Positions 1 through 8,149 of a stretch of 64,000 nucleotides of DNA are shown here, piece by piece. Under the pieces are notes generated by a model. It had not been told where the DNA came from. It searched no databases and saw only the letters and a list, made by a program, of their open reading frames with translations. Made by a program: the position numbers and the translations under genes. This DNA comes from Bradyrhizobium sp. AZCC 1693. Its GTDB lineage: Bacteria > Pseudomonadota > Alphaproteobacteria > Rhizobiales > Xanthobacteraceae. Positions within the stretch are counted from its first letter, which is position 1. Each line of letters opens with the position of its first letter. The stretch lies in NCBI RefSeq assembly GCF_036924745.1, contig NZ_JAZHSD010000001.1, positions 4,278,001 to 4,342,000 on the forward strand, given 5' to 3'.

Positions 1-1
1 T

Positions 2-1258
2 GCTGGAAGGTCGGGCGCAATAGTCAGCCCAGTCCTCCATCATCCGCTTGCGCAAGTCGAAGAAAGTCGTGCGCCGATAGGCCGCGACCACTTCGTCGCT
101 GACCTTGTGCGCGAGCGCAGCTTCGGCGATGGGATCGTCATAGCCGTGCTCTGCGGCCCAATCGCGGAACGATGACCGGAAGCCGTGCGGCACGATTTCG
201 CGGTCGAGCTTCGGATCGATCCAGGGCCGCTCCAGCTCATTCATCCTGTCGATCACCGCAGCCATCGAGGCGTCACTCAGAGGCTTGCCCTTGCTGTTGG
301 GGAAGATGTACCCGTTGCCATCCTTCATGGCTTCCATGCGACCGAGCACGGCGAGCGTCGCCTTGCTCAATGGCACTCTGTGTTCGGCATCGCTCTTCAT
401 GAGTGCGGCCGGAATGGTCCAGACTGATGTCTGCTGATCGATCTGGTCCCATTTTGCCGCAACTGCGTTGCCGGGCCTGACGGCCGTCAGGATTTGAAAC
501 TCAAGCGCTGCCGCAGCTACACCGTCTCGCTCGCGGAGCTTGCGCATGAAGTCGGGCAACTGCCGATAAGGCAGCGCCGGATGATTGCGGACCTTGCGAA
601 CCTTCGACGTGGCCGGGAGCAGGTTATCCAGATGTCCCTTCCAGCGTGCCGGGTTTTCCCCTTTAAACTCGCCCTTCGCCTTGGCCGCATCGATCACCTG
701 CTCGATGCGACTGCGAATGCGGCTGGCCGTTTCGGTCTTGCTCGCCCAGATCGGCTCGATGATCCGCAGGACAAGCGTGGTATCAATCGCTCCGATGGGA
801 AGATCACGGATCGTCTTGCAGTAGTCGTTCTTGGTCGGTTTCCCTTTCTGGTCGATGCCGAGCAACGTCATCAGCCATTGGTCGGCGTGCTTGGCATTTT
901 TCCAGCCCGCCCGATTGGCTTTGATGAAGCGCTTGGCCGCCGCGCCGAACGTGATCGCCTTGGCCGATTCGATGCGGGCGGCGGCTTCCGCCTCGCGCTT
1001 GGCCTGGATCGGGTCAGCGCCCTTGCGGCGGACCTTGCGCGCATCAGTTGCTTTTTCGCGCGCTTCCCCGAGACTCACGTCGCGCAGTGACCCGAGGCCA
1101 TGCCAGCGCGTGCGTCCATGAAGTTTGTAGCGAAACAGCCAGCTCTTGGAGCCGCCCTTCGCCACCTGGAGATACAGGCCGCCGCCATCAGCGTGCATCC
1201 CCCGCCGAGATAGTTGCTCGACCTTCTTGGCCGTGAGTTTTCCGAATCCCCGCGCCAT
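2..1258 (-). CDS. Tyrosine integrase of the P4 family, 3' end cut by the window
   Basis: Site-specific recombinase that inserts or excises an integrative element, usually at a tRNA gene. About 419 residues are visible with no stop before the window edge. The first 80 residues resemble the DUF4102 arm-binding domain (FGKLTAKKVEQL near the start). The catalytic domain shows the box-I arginine in TAVRPGN, the HGFRSSFRD box with its His and Arg, and a tyrosine in VAAYRR about 23 residues before the visible end, so nearly the whole protein is present. The start ATG at 1258 begins MARGFGK, as usual for the family. Three direct repeats lie just upstream and a tRNA-Ser 3' fragment lies 175 bases away, which fits an element edge. 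The element body should extend to the left, outside the window. Confidence 0.93.
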   Translation of the reverse strand, partial: MARGFGKLTAKKVEQLSRRGMHADGGGLYLQVAKGGSKSWLFRYKLHGRTRWHGLGSLRDVSLGEAREKATDARKVRRKGADPIQAKREAEAAARIESAKAITFGAAAKRFIKANRAGWKNAKHADQWLMTLLGIDQKGKPTKNDYCKTIRDLPIGAIDTTLVLRIIEPIWASKTETASRIRSRIEQVIDAAKAKGEFKGENPARWKGHLDNLLPATSKVRKVRNHPALPYRQLPDFMRKLRERDGVAAAALEFQILTAVRPGNAVAAKWDQIDQQTSVWTIPAALMKSDAEHRVPLSKATLAVLGRMEAMKDGNGYIFPNSKGKPLSDASMAAVIDRMNELERPWIDPKLDREIVPHGFRSSFRDWAAEHGYDDPIAEAALAHKVSDEVVAAYRRTTFFDLRKRMMEDWADYCARPSS

Positions 1259-1272
1259 AAACCGGCACCCGG

Positions 1273-1308
1273 CTACATACACTTCTACATACACTTCTAC
1301 ATACACTT
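1273..1308. repeat. Three perfect 12-bp tandem repeats upstream of the integrase
   Basis: The unit CTACATACACTT occurs three times head to tail at 1273-1284, 1285-1296 and 1297-1308, starting 15 bases before the integrase start codon. Direct repeats in this position are typical arm-type binding sites for an integrase or excisionase, or operators of its regulator. That role is inferred from position only. Confidence 0.8.
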
Positions 1309-1431
1309 AGGCGTGAGATTTGGCGAGACAGGATGGAATTGAATGGAACGCCAAATACAGCGCAAGCAACTGTTATTGCAAGCGTTTGCGTCAGAAATTG
1401 GGACTGGATGAAATTATCTGAAAGGAGTTTC

Positions 1432-1466
1432 TGGCGGAGAGAGTGGGATTCGAACCCAGGGTACGG
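1432..1466 (-). other. tRNA-Ser 3' fragment, candidate att site
   Basis: On the minus strand this stretch reads as the T arm (GGGTTCGAATCCCAC), the acceptor 3' strand and an encoded CCA of a tRNA-Ser. The sequence to its right does not supply an anticodon or D arm, so the gene is not intact. An isolated tRNA 3' end beside an integrase gene is the usual mark of an attachment site. Because no 5' half adjoins it, this may be the displaced end of one element, or a junction between two tandem elements. Confidence 0.6.
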
Positions 1467-1756
1467 ACTACACTCCAAGATGGGCTTTTCTGCTTGCATC
1501 CGACTTCCCAATCTGGGACGGGCTGGATGGGACAGCGGGATCGAACATCCAATAGGCGATCCTTCTTACCGGCGCTGCGAAAGATGGTCTGAGCTCTCAG
1601 GCGACAAGCTGTGCGGGTTCATTCGCGACTTAAATTGCGACATCGGCCGCTCGCGCAATCTTCCCGCTAAGCCGGTCAAGGAAAATTCCGCCGTTTGAAA
1701 AACCGTTTTAATCTTTCGCACTCAAACGGCGATCTTTTCTAAGTATTTGATTTGAA

Positions 1757-1833
1757 TGGCGCGCCCGAAGAGATTCGAACTCCTGACCCCCAGATTCGTA
1801 GTCTGGTGCTCTATCCAGCTGAGCTACGGGCGC
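1757..1833 (-). tRNA. tRNA-Arg (ACG)
   Basis: Complete cloverleaf on the minus strand. The acceptor stem GCGCCCG pairs with CGGGCGC, the D arm has the usual GCTCAGCTGGATAGAGC form, the anticodon stem CAGA/TCTG closes the loop CTACGAA with anticodon ACG, and the T loop is TTCGAAT. The CCA end is encoded (1757-1759). Anticodon ACG is read after A34 deamination to inosine in bacteria, so this tRNA serves CGU, CGC and CGA. Confidence 0.97.
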
Positions 1834-2205
1834 GTTTTCGCTTGTGCATTGGGCTTAAGGGGCCCGGATGCGTCCGAATAAGGTCCGGACGGTCGCGAAA
1901 GAGCGCTTTAGCTACCCGCTCCGGCCCCGCTTTGCAAGGTCCGCTTCGTGCGATTTGCCGGCCGAATCGGAGGCCGTCAATTTGACGTCAGTTCCGGAGG
2001 CCCGTTGGCGGGCACCCGAAATTTCCTTGCAATTACAGGCAATTCCGGGCACGGCGCGTCGCAATACTCCCGCCAGGGCGCACCGCCCGCCACGCGGGAT
2101 TTCCAGCCGATCGCGGGGCGTGAATGTGCCGGCGACGTGGCCCCACCCGGATTGCTATCGACGCAGCCGGGTAGCGAGCGGGGCCCATGGACCGCCACCG
2201 GCGCC
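1834..2205. other. Intergenic stretch without a supported gene
   Basis: About 370 bases between tRNA-Arg and the 3' end of the enoyl-CoA hydratase gene. Open frames exist on both strands, but their translations are rich in Arg, Pro and Ala and match nothing I recognise. No clear hairpin, promoter or repeat stands out. Confidence 0.5.
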
Positions 2206-2991
2206 TCACCGCCCCTTGAACACCGGCTTGCGCTTCTCGCGGAACGCGGCGAGTGCCTCCTTCGTGTCCTCGGTTTCGGCCAGCGCCGCGGTCTGGCTCT
2301 GCTCGTAGCGATATCCGTCGCGCAGCGGCAGTTCCTCGGTCAATCCGAACGAACGCTTGGCCGCGACGACTGCGAGCGGCACCTTCTCCGCGATGGTCTT
2401 GCCGATCGCCTGTGCCTCGGCAACGACACGCTCACGCGGCACGCAGACGGACGCGACGTTCATGCGGTAGAGGTCGGCGCCCGACATGCGCTTGGCTGTA
2501 TAAATCATCAGGCGCGCATCGGACGGACTGAACGAGCGCAAGACGTGGCGGACGCCGCCCGCAAGCCCGTAATCGACCTCGGTCATGGACATGTAGGCTT
2601 CCTCGGCGATGACGAGGATGTCGGAGACGAGGGCGAGCACGCAACCGGCGCCGATCGCAGCACCATTGACGGCCGCGATGACCGGCTTCGGGCATTCCAT
2701 CACGCAATCGAACGAGGCGCGCACGAGACGGTTGTGACGCGAATAGCCGCCCGGCTCCTGTAGCAGCGCCGGGCGCTCCGACAGATCCGCACCCGCCGAG
2801 AAAATCTTGCCGTCGCCCGTCAGCACGATGGCGCGCACGTCGGTCTCGGCGCCGAGCACGTCGAAAATCCGGATGATCTCTTCGCGAAACTTGCGATCCT
2901 GCGAGTTCACCGGCGGCGCTGTAATCGTCAGCGTAGCGACGTGATCGGTGACGTCGATGCGGAAGCGTTCGAGCGTTTCGAGACCTTTCAT
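2206..2991 (-). CDS. Enoyl-CoA hydratase/isomerase family protein
   Basis: Crotonase-fold enzyme of 261 residues, the usual length, expected to hydrate or isomerise an acyl-CoA in the cytoplasm. The oxyanion-hole segment SAGADLS lies at about 65-71 and NGAAIGAG at about 109-116. The Glu in TEVDYG (137-142) sits where crotonases carry an active-site acid. The C-terminal helix ends in the common EALAAFREKRKPVFKGR form. The ATG at 2991 overlaps the stop of the upstream hydrolase gene (ATGA). It is the last gene of a five-gene minus-strand operon that also encodes a CoA-transferase, which suggests it acts on the CoA thioester made there. The substrate cannot be read from the sequence. Confidence 0.9.
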   Translation of the reverse strand: MKGLETLERFRIDVTDHVATLTITAPPVNSQDRKFREEIIRIFDVLGAETDVRAIVLTGDGKIFSAGADLSERPALLQEPGGYSRHNRLVRASFDCVMECPKPVIAAVNGAAIGAGCVLALVSDILVIAEEAYMSMTEVDYGLAGGVRHVLRSFSPSDARLMIYTAKRMSGADLYRMNVASVCVPRERVVAEAQAIGKTIAEKVPLAVVAAKRSFGLTEELPLRDGYRYEQSQTAALAETEDTKEALAAFREKRKPVFKGR

Positions 2992-3882
2992 GGGGTAGTC
3001 CTTTCGAAGCCGTAGAGGCGAGCTGGATTGTCGACGAGGATGCGGGCGCGCTGCGCCGGATCAGGCACCCAGCAGCGCAGGAGATCGAGCATTTGACCGG
3101 CATCCGGCGCCGGATTCATCCGCACATAGGGCCAGTCAGATCCCCACACGACACGTTCCGGCGCGGCGGCGATCAGAGCATCGTGGAAGGCGCGCGCATC
3201 GTCATGTCCGGGTTGTTGCGACACACGGCAAACCGTCAGCTTGGCCCAGACGTCGCTGTCGGCGAGGCGCGCGCGAATGGATTTGAAGGCCCCGGCATTG
3301 GGCCCATGCAGCGGATCAGGACATGCCATGTGGTCCAGCACGAGCGGCACCTTCGAGCGCAGCAAATGCGGCAGCCATTCCACGAGATCATACGCCCTGG
3401 CCCATAGCTGAGCGTGAAGGCCGACCGCCCGCATGCGCGGCGCCAATACCCCGATGGCATCGAAGCCGACGCTGCCGGGATAGCGGCTGCCATCCGGTGC
3501 GCGCATCTCGACGAAGCGGAGCCCGACGATGCCAGCGGCGCGCCAGGCCGCGAGTGTGCCGGTGTCGACGCCGGGATATGCGACCGCAATGCCGCGGAGC
3601 GCGTCGGGCCGCGTCGGCGATGGCGCTCAGCATGGCATCGGGATTGCTGCCATAGGGCGCCGGCTGAACGAGCACGCCGCGCTGCAGACGAAGCGTCTGG
3701 CGCAGGGCGGCCGCGACCTGCGGCGTCGCCTCGGGAAGCGCGTAAACCGGCCTGGCCGCCGGAGGAAAGCGATCGTGCGGGCCGAACACGTGAAAATGCG
3801 CATCGCACGCGCCGGCCGGCAGCGTCCAGCCCGGCACGCCTGCGCCCGGCGCCCGAACGGTCTCGTAATCGGGCGCCGTCAC
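2988..3882 (-). pseudogene. Amidohydrolase (COG3618, PDC-hydrolase-like TIM barrel), frameshifted
   Basis: Metal-dependent hydrolase of the family that includes 2-pyrone-4,6-dicarboxylate lactonase. The N-terminal part, from a GTG at 3882, carries the metal-binding DAHFHVFG motif and is open to IADAARRA. The reading frame then switches near 3597-3606. The C-terminal part in the other frame (LRGIAVAYPG, LDHMACPDP, VWGSDWPYV) is intact to the stop at 2988. Together they would give a normal protein of about 295 residues, so the gene carries one small indel. The GTG start overlaps the stop of the preceding gene and its own stop overlaps the next start, so it is embedded in a coupled operon. It is either a recent mutation or a sequence error. 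Confidence 0.85.
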
Positions 3883-4496
3883 GACGCGCTCCCGTGACGA
3901 CCCGGCGGCAGCGTGACCAGGATCGTCTCGGGCGCCAGACCCGTCGCGCCCTCGGGCAGCGGCAACTGGTGCGCATTCAACGTCTGCGCCACCATCGTGT
4001 AATAGCCGATCACGGCCGTCAGCTCGACCACGCCGCGCGCGCCCCAGCGGCTCAGTACGGCGTGGTACGTGTCCGCCGGCACGCGACCGGTCTGCTGCAA
4101 TACGCGCGTGAACTCGTAGACCTCCAACTCCGCCGCGTCGTCGAACACCGGGCTTTCGAGGGCCGCGATGGCATCGACGATCTCCTGCCTCACACCCGCC
4201 GCTATCGCGGCGCGCGCATGCACCCACCACTCGACCTGCGCCGTCCAACGCCGTCCCGTCACGATGATCGCGAGTTCGTTGAGGTGTGGCGGCAAGCAGG
4301 TGCGGTAGCGCAGAAACTCGCCGAGCGCCGACCATGCCGACGCCAGCTCCGGGCTGTGGATCGCCGCGCGCAACGGACCGATCATCTGCCCGCGCGGACC
4401 CGACACGACGGAGTCGTGGAGACGGCGTTGCTCGGCGTTCATGTCTCCGACATCGAGCAGTGGAATGCGCGGGCGTTGGTCCTCGACGCCGGTCAC
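3879..4496 (-). CDS. Carboxymuconolactone-decarboxylase-family protein
   Basis: Protein of about 205 residues with the CMD fold. The segment ELAIIVTGRRWTAQ followed by VEWWVHARAAIAAGV matches the helix pair of CMD proteins that have W and H but no AhpD-type CxxC. A redox role is therefore less likely than a decarboxylase or lyase role on a ring-cleavage product, but that is inference. The GTG at 4496 is preferred because it overlaps the CoA-transferase stop (GTGA), and the downstream gene uses the same GTGA overlap. An internal ATG at 4443 would shorten the N terminus by about 18 residues. Confidence 0.85.
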   Translation of the reverse strand: MTGVEDQRPRIPLLDVGDMNAEQRRLHDSVVSGPRGQMIGPLRAAIHSPELASAWSALGEFLRYRTCLPPHLNELAIIVTGRRWTAQVEWWVHARAAIAAGVRQEIVDAIAALESPVFDDAAELEVYEFTRVLQQTGRVPADTYHAVLSRWGARGVVELTAVIGYYTMVAQTLNAHQLPLPEGATGLAPETILVTLPPGRHGSAS

Positions 4497-5710
4497 GATA
4501 CGCCTTCCGCAAGCAATCCGAGTTCGCGCAGCACCTCCTGCGTATGCTGGCCGAGCAGAGGCGGCGCTCGATCGAAGCGCAACGGCGCGTCGGCGAGCCT
4601 GATCGGGCTTACGACCTGCGGGACGCTGCCGGCGAGCGGATGCGGCAGGTGCCGCAACATCTCGCGATGCTGCAGCTGGGGATCGGCAAAAACTTGAGGG
4701 ATCGTGTTGATCGGCGCGGCCGGCACGCCGGCGGCGTCGAGCGCCGCAACGAGCGCGTCCCGCTTCCACGCGGCGAAGGCGGCGGACAACAGCGCCGTCA
4801 GGTCGGCATTGGCACGGACGCGGGCAGCGTTGGTCGCAAAGCGCGGGGCGCGCGCCAGACCGGCATCGCCGATCACCTCGCACAGCCTTGCGAACTGGCC
4901 GTCATTGCCGACCGCGAGCACGAACTGTCCATCGGACGCCGCAAACACGTCCTGCGGCTGGATGTTGGGATGACGGTTGCCGCCGCGCTGCGGCGTTTTG
5001 CCGGAAACGAGATGATTCATCGCCTGGTTGGCAAGGAACGCCGCTGCGACATCGAGCATGGCGAGGTCGATGGTCTCGCCGTGCCCCGTCTCGGCGCGTC
5101 GTGCGAGCGCGGCGAGAATGGCGACCGCCGCGTACATGCCCGTCATCAGATCGACAACGGGAACGCCGACCTTCTGCGGGCCGCCGCCGGGTTCGCCGTC
5201 GCGCTCGCCGGTCACGCTCATCAGGCCGCCCATGGCCTGGATGGCGAAGTCGTATGCGGCGTTCTGGCTCCTCGGACCCTCCTGGCCGAAACCGGTGACC
5301 GAGCAATAGACGAGCGACGGCTTCAGCCCGCGCAGCGACACCGCATCGAGGCCGTACTTTGCCAGCGTGCCGACCTTGAAATTCTCGATCACGACATCGC
5401 ATTGCTGCGCCATGGCGCGGATCAGTTGCTGGCCCTCGGCGGTCGCGATGTCGACGGCAACCGATCGCTTGCCGCGATTGACCGAGAGGAAATAGCCGCT
5501 CTCCCCAGAGACGTTGCCCTCCCGATCCCGGAGAAACGGCGGCCCCCACGCGCGCGTATCGTCACCTGCGCCAGGCCGCTCGATCTTGATGACGTCGGCG
5601 CCGAGGTCGGCGAGAATCTGCGTCGCCCACGGCGCCGCCATGATGCGCCCGAGGTCGAGCACGCGGATGTGCGTCAATGGACCTGAGCGTGAATGCGCCG
5701 GCTCAGCCAT
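4493..5710 (-). CDS. CaiB/BaiF (class III) CoA-transferase
   Basis: Transfers CoA between carboxylic acids in the cytoplasm through an aspartyl-CoA intermediate. The protein has 405 residues, the normal family length. Visible motifs are the N-terminal RVLDLGRIMAAPWAT and the ADVIKIERPGAGDDTR nucleotide-binding stretch, NRGKRSVAVD near residue 78, and Asp187 in VGVPVVDLMTG, which aligns with the catalytic Asp of formyl-CoA transferase by family knowledge. The ATG at 5710 lies inside the 3' end of the GST gene (8-base overlap). It probably activates the substrate of this operon as a CoA ester for the downstream crotonase. Confidence 0.94.
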   Translation of the reverse strand: MAEPAHSRSGPLTHIRVLDLGRIMAAPWATQILADLGADVIKIERPGAGDDTRAWGPPFLRDREGNVSGESGYFLSVNRGKRSVAVDIATAEGQQLIRAMAQQCDVVIENFKVGTLAKYGLDAVSLRGLKPSLVYCSVTGFGQEGPRSQNAAYDFAIQAMGGLMSVTGERDGEPGGGPQKVGVPVVDLMTGMYAAVAILAALARRAETGHGETIDLAMLDVAAAFLANQAMNHLVSGKTPQRGGNRHPNIQPQDVFAASDGQFVLAVGNDGQFARLCEVIGDAGLARAPRFATNAARVRANADLTALLSAAFAAWKRDALVAALDAAGVPAAPINTIPQVFADPQLQHREMLRHLPHPLAGSVPQVVSPIRLADAPLRFDRAPPLLGQHTQEVLRELGLLAEGVS

Positions 5711-6317
5711 CGAGGATCTCCGTCGCCCTGGCCGACGGGCGCGCTGCAAACGTGGCCTGCCACGCGGCCAGCCGGGGCCGGCCCTCGCGCCACGCGAGAT
5801 CGGCAAAGCGGAAGTCCAGATAGGAGAGCGCACAGCCGACCGCGATGTGCCCGATCCCGAAGGGTTCGCTTTCCAATGCGCCCGCCTCCGCCTCCATACG
5901 GTCGAGCGTGGCGGCGGCCTTGATGGCGAAGGCGTCGAGCCATTCGTGCGTCTGCCGGCCGGCGGGCTTTTCGCGTTCGTTGCGCCAGAGCACGAGCAGG
6001 TCGAGCAGGCCGTCGGCGAGGGCCTGACGGCTCAGCACCAGCCAGCGCAGCCGACCCGCCGGCGCGAGCAGCCGGCCGCCTCCGGCGAGGCTGTCGAGAT
6101 ATTCGACGATGACGGCCGAATCGACCAGCACCGTGCCATCCCCGAGAACCAGCGCCGGGATCTTGCTTAACGGATTGTCCAGCATGATCGCTGGGTTAGG
6201 CTTGCTCATCGCCGCGATACTGCGCACGCATTCGATTTTTCCGGACAGGCCGAGTTCGTGCACAGCGACCATCACCTTTCGCACGAATGGCGACCGTGGA
6301 GACCAATGCAGTTTCAT
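5703..6317 (-). CDS. Glutathione S-transferase family protein, first gene of the catabolic operon
   Basis: Cytosolic GST-fold protein of 204 residues. The thioredoxin-like domain begins MKLHWSPRSPFVRK, with serines in the active-site loop, a cis-Pro in LSKIPALVL and the glutathione gamma-Glu contact DS in VDSAVIVEYLD. The helical domain follows. The start ATG at 6317 is chosen because the fold begins there; an in-frame ATG at 6377 would add 20 residues unlike any GST. It overlaps the CoA-transferase start and is divergent from a GntR regulator. It may be a maleylacetoacetate-isomerase-like or detoxifying enzyme; the sequence does not decide. Confidence 0.88.
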   Translation of the reverse strand: MKLHWSPRSPFVRKVMVAVHELGLSGKIECVRSIAAMSKPNPAIMLDNPLSKIPALVLGDGTVLVDSAVIVEYLDSLAGGGRLLAPAGRLRWLVLSRQALADGLLDLLVLWRNEREKPAGRQTHEWLDAFAIKAAATLDRMEAEAGALESEPFGIGHIAVGCALSYLDFRFADLAWREGRPRLAAWQATFAARPSARATEILDG

Positions 6318-6373
6318 GCTTTCGCCCGTCGACAATGCAGGCCGCTTCAAGGGCCTTTCCTTCGCGGTAAAGG

Positions 6374-6391
6374 TCATATATACGGACTTTT
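6374..6391. promoter_or_regulatory. Candidate GntR operator 1, in the divergent promoter region
   Basis: TCATATATACGGACTTTT lies between the divergent GST operon and the GntR gene. It matches 15 of 18 bases of a second copy at 7186-7203 in front of the alpha/beta hydrolase gene. Sharing between the two intergenic regions next to one regulator gene suggests an operator; binding is inferred. Confidence 0.5.
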
Positions 6392-6422
6392 GTCAATTCG
6401 AACCGCCAGCCGAGGGAAAATC

Positions 6423-7166
6423 GTGGCGAGCCTGACCGACGCCGGAGTACCTTTGAGCCGTAGCGCCGTGGCGCGCTACATCCAGCTCGCGACCTTGTTC
6501 CGCAGCCGCATCATGTCCGGCCAGTGGCCGGCCGGCGCACAGATCCCGACCATCGAACAGCTGATGGCCGAATGCGGCGTCGCGCGTGCGACGATCCGCC
6601 AGGCGCTCGGCCTGCTCGAGGACGAGGGCCTCGTCTCGCGCTATCGCGCCAAGGGCACGTTCGTCACGGAAAAGGCGCGGGCGCATGTCTGGCTCGATGT
6701 GACAACCGACCTCCGCGGCATGTTGAACACGCGCGACGGCGCGACGATCGAGGTGCTTGAGGACACGCTGGTTCCTGCACCCGAGCGCTGGCCGCACGAT
6801 ATCGGCACGATATCGCGAAGCTACCGGCGGCTGCGGCGCCGTCACTCCCGTGACGGCCGTCCGTTCCTTGTCGCCGAGGTCTATATCGACGCCGGTCTGG
6901 CGAGCCGCCTGCCGAAGCGCGCCATCACAACGCTGACCGCGATGCGCCTCGCCGCGAGCATTCCCGGCGTGCACATCGAAAGCGCACGTCAAACCATGAC
7001 GATCGGCAGTTCGGATCTGGAAGTCTCGGAACTGCTCGGATTGCCGCTGAATGCGCCGATCTGTTTCGTCGATCGTTCGGCGGTGGATCAGCGGGGGCGG
7101 CTGGTGCTGGTGTCGAAGGGCATATACCGCGGCGACGTCGTGCGCGTCGACATGGACGTCAAATGA
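6423..7166 (+). CDS. GntR family transcriptional regulator, HutC/UTRA type
   Basis: DNA-binding regulator of 247 residues. The winged helix spans about residues 15-85, with MAECGVARATIRQALGLLEDEGL and the wing RYRAKGTFVTE. The remainder fits a UTRA ligand-binding domain (RSYRRLRRRH, SRDGRPFLVAEVYID, then LLGLPLNAPICFVDRSAVDQRGRLV split across the domain). The GTG at 6423 is preferred because GAGGG lies six bases upstream, while the longer ORF from 6258 overlaps the divergent GST gene. It likely controls the neighbouring catabolic operon and hydrolase/TctC genes in response to a pathway metabolite. The effector is unknown. Confidence 0.92.
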   Translation: MASLTDAGVPLSRSAVARYIQLATLFRSRIMSGQWPAGAQIPTIEQLMAECGVARATIRQALGLLEDEGLVSRYRAKGTFVTEKARAHVWLDVTTDLRGMLNTRDGATIEVLEDTLVPAPERWPHDIGTISRSYRRLRRRHSRDGRPFLVAEVYIDAGLASRLPKRAITTLTAMRLAASIPGVHIESARQTMTIGSSDLEVSELLGLPLNAPICFVDRSAVDQRGRLVLVSKGIYRGDVVRVDMDVK

Positions 7167-7185
7167 CCGGCGCGGGTCGAATAGA

Positions 7186-7203
7186 TCATAAATATGGACT
7201 TTA
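7186..7203. promoter_or_regulatory. Candidate GntR operator 2, before the alpha/beta hydrolase gene
   Basis: TCATAAATATGGACTTTA is the second copy of the motif at 6374-6391. It covers the first possible ATG (7194) of the hydrolase ORF, so either the real start is further downstream or the operator overlaps the start codon. Confidence 0.5.
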
Positions 7204-8096
7204 TGGGCAGGCGGATGCTGCGTGACGTCATATGCCGCAGCTTGCGGACCTCCCGGACCATCGTCGCCCTGGCCGCGATGTGGCCGGTGATGCAACCGCC
7301 TGGCCCGGCAGCGTCTGCCGAGGTGGCGCGCAGCCGCGAAATCGTACGCTATGACAATGTCGAAATCGATCTCATCACCGAAGGGCGCGGACCGCTGATC
7401 GTCATGCTGCCATCGCGCGGCCGTGACTCCGAGGATTTCGACGATGTCGCGTCCCGGCTTGCAGAGGCCGGCTATCGCGTCCTCCGTCCGCAGCCGCGTG
7501 GCGCCGGCAGGAGCACGGGCCCGCTCGAAGGCATCCGCATGCAGGATCTCGCCCGCGACGTCGCGCATGTCATTGCCCGCGAGAACGCGGGCCCGGCCGT
7601 GATCGCCGGTCATGCCTACGGCAACTGGGTTGCGCGCATGACCGCCACCGACCATCCCGCGCTTGTGCGCGGCATCGTTCTCATGGCGGCCGCCGCCAAG
7701 GCCTACCCGGATGAACTGCGCGCCGTAGTGCAGCAATCCGGCGATGCGAGCCTGCCGGACGAACAGCGCCTCGCGGCCTTGCGCAAGGGCTTCTTCCTTC
7801 CACCCCATGATGCCTCCGTGTGGCTCCGCGGCTGGGCACCCGCCGCGAACAAGGCGCAAAGCGTGGCGGCATCCGCGACGAAACAGGCTGAATACTGGCA
7901 GGCCGGCACGGTTCCGATGCTCGACCTGGTGCCTGACGGGGACCCGTTCAAGCCGAAAGAGAAGTGGAACGAAAGCCGCGAGGAGTTCGGCGAGCGCGTG
8001 TCCGTCGTCGTCATTCCGAACGCCAGCCACGCGCTGATCCCGGAGCAACCCGACGCCGTCGTCGACGCCATCCTGGCATGGATCGCGAAGCTGTAA
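7194..8096 (+). CDS. Alpha/beta hydrolase with Ala in place of the nucleophile Ser, probably exported
   Basis: Alpha/beta-hydrolase fold of 300 residues from the first ATG. Later ATGs at 7203 and 7215 are also possible, and the one at 7215 has a weak AGG upstream. The N terminus has Arg residues, a hydrophobic stretch (TIVALAAMWPVM) and PAASA, resembling a cleavable signal, so a periplasmic location is likely. The nucleophile elbow reads IAGHAYGNW, so the usual GxSxG serine is Ala (codon GCC at 7614). The catalytic His context NASHALIPEQP is present. Loss of the nucleophile argues against ordinary esterase action; the protein may bind a ligand or use other chemistry. It lies between the GntR gene and a TctC-type binding protein and is probably in the same regulon. 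Confidence 0.85.
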   Translation: MDFMGRRMLRDVICRSLRTSRTIVALAAMWPVMQPPGPAASAEVARSREIVRYDNVEIDLITEGRGPLIVMLPSRGRDSEDFDDVASRLAEAGYRVLRPQPRGAGRSTGPLEGIRMQDLARDVAHVIARENAGPAVIAGHAYGNWVARMTATDHPALVRGIVLMAAAAKAYPDELRAVVQQSGDASLPDEQRLAALRKGFFLPPHDASVWLRGWAPAANKAQSVAASATKQAEYWQAGTVPMLDLVPDGDPFKPKEKWNESREEFGERVSVVVIPNASHALIPEQPDAVVDAILAWIAKL

Positions 8097-8149
8097 CGCA
8101 CCAATGAAGAACGAGGTGCAGCAAGCGCCTCACACATGGGAGGAGAGTA

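Noticed and set aside
1527..1552. Second tRNA-like T-loop (GTTCGATCC) near the tRNA-Ser fragment
   Set aside because: The stem pairs at too few positions and the acceptor side does not fit; likely chance.
1977..2198. Open frame of 73 codons on the minus strand between tRNA-Arg and the crotonase gene
   Set aside because: No ribosome binding site, no recognisable family, and composition like random high-GC frames.
6393..8048. 551-codon open frame antisense to the GntR and hydrolase genes
   Set aside because: Shadow frame in high-GC DNA; the plus strand has clear domains and starts.
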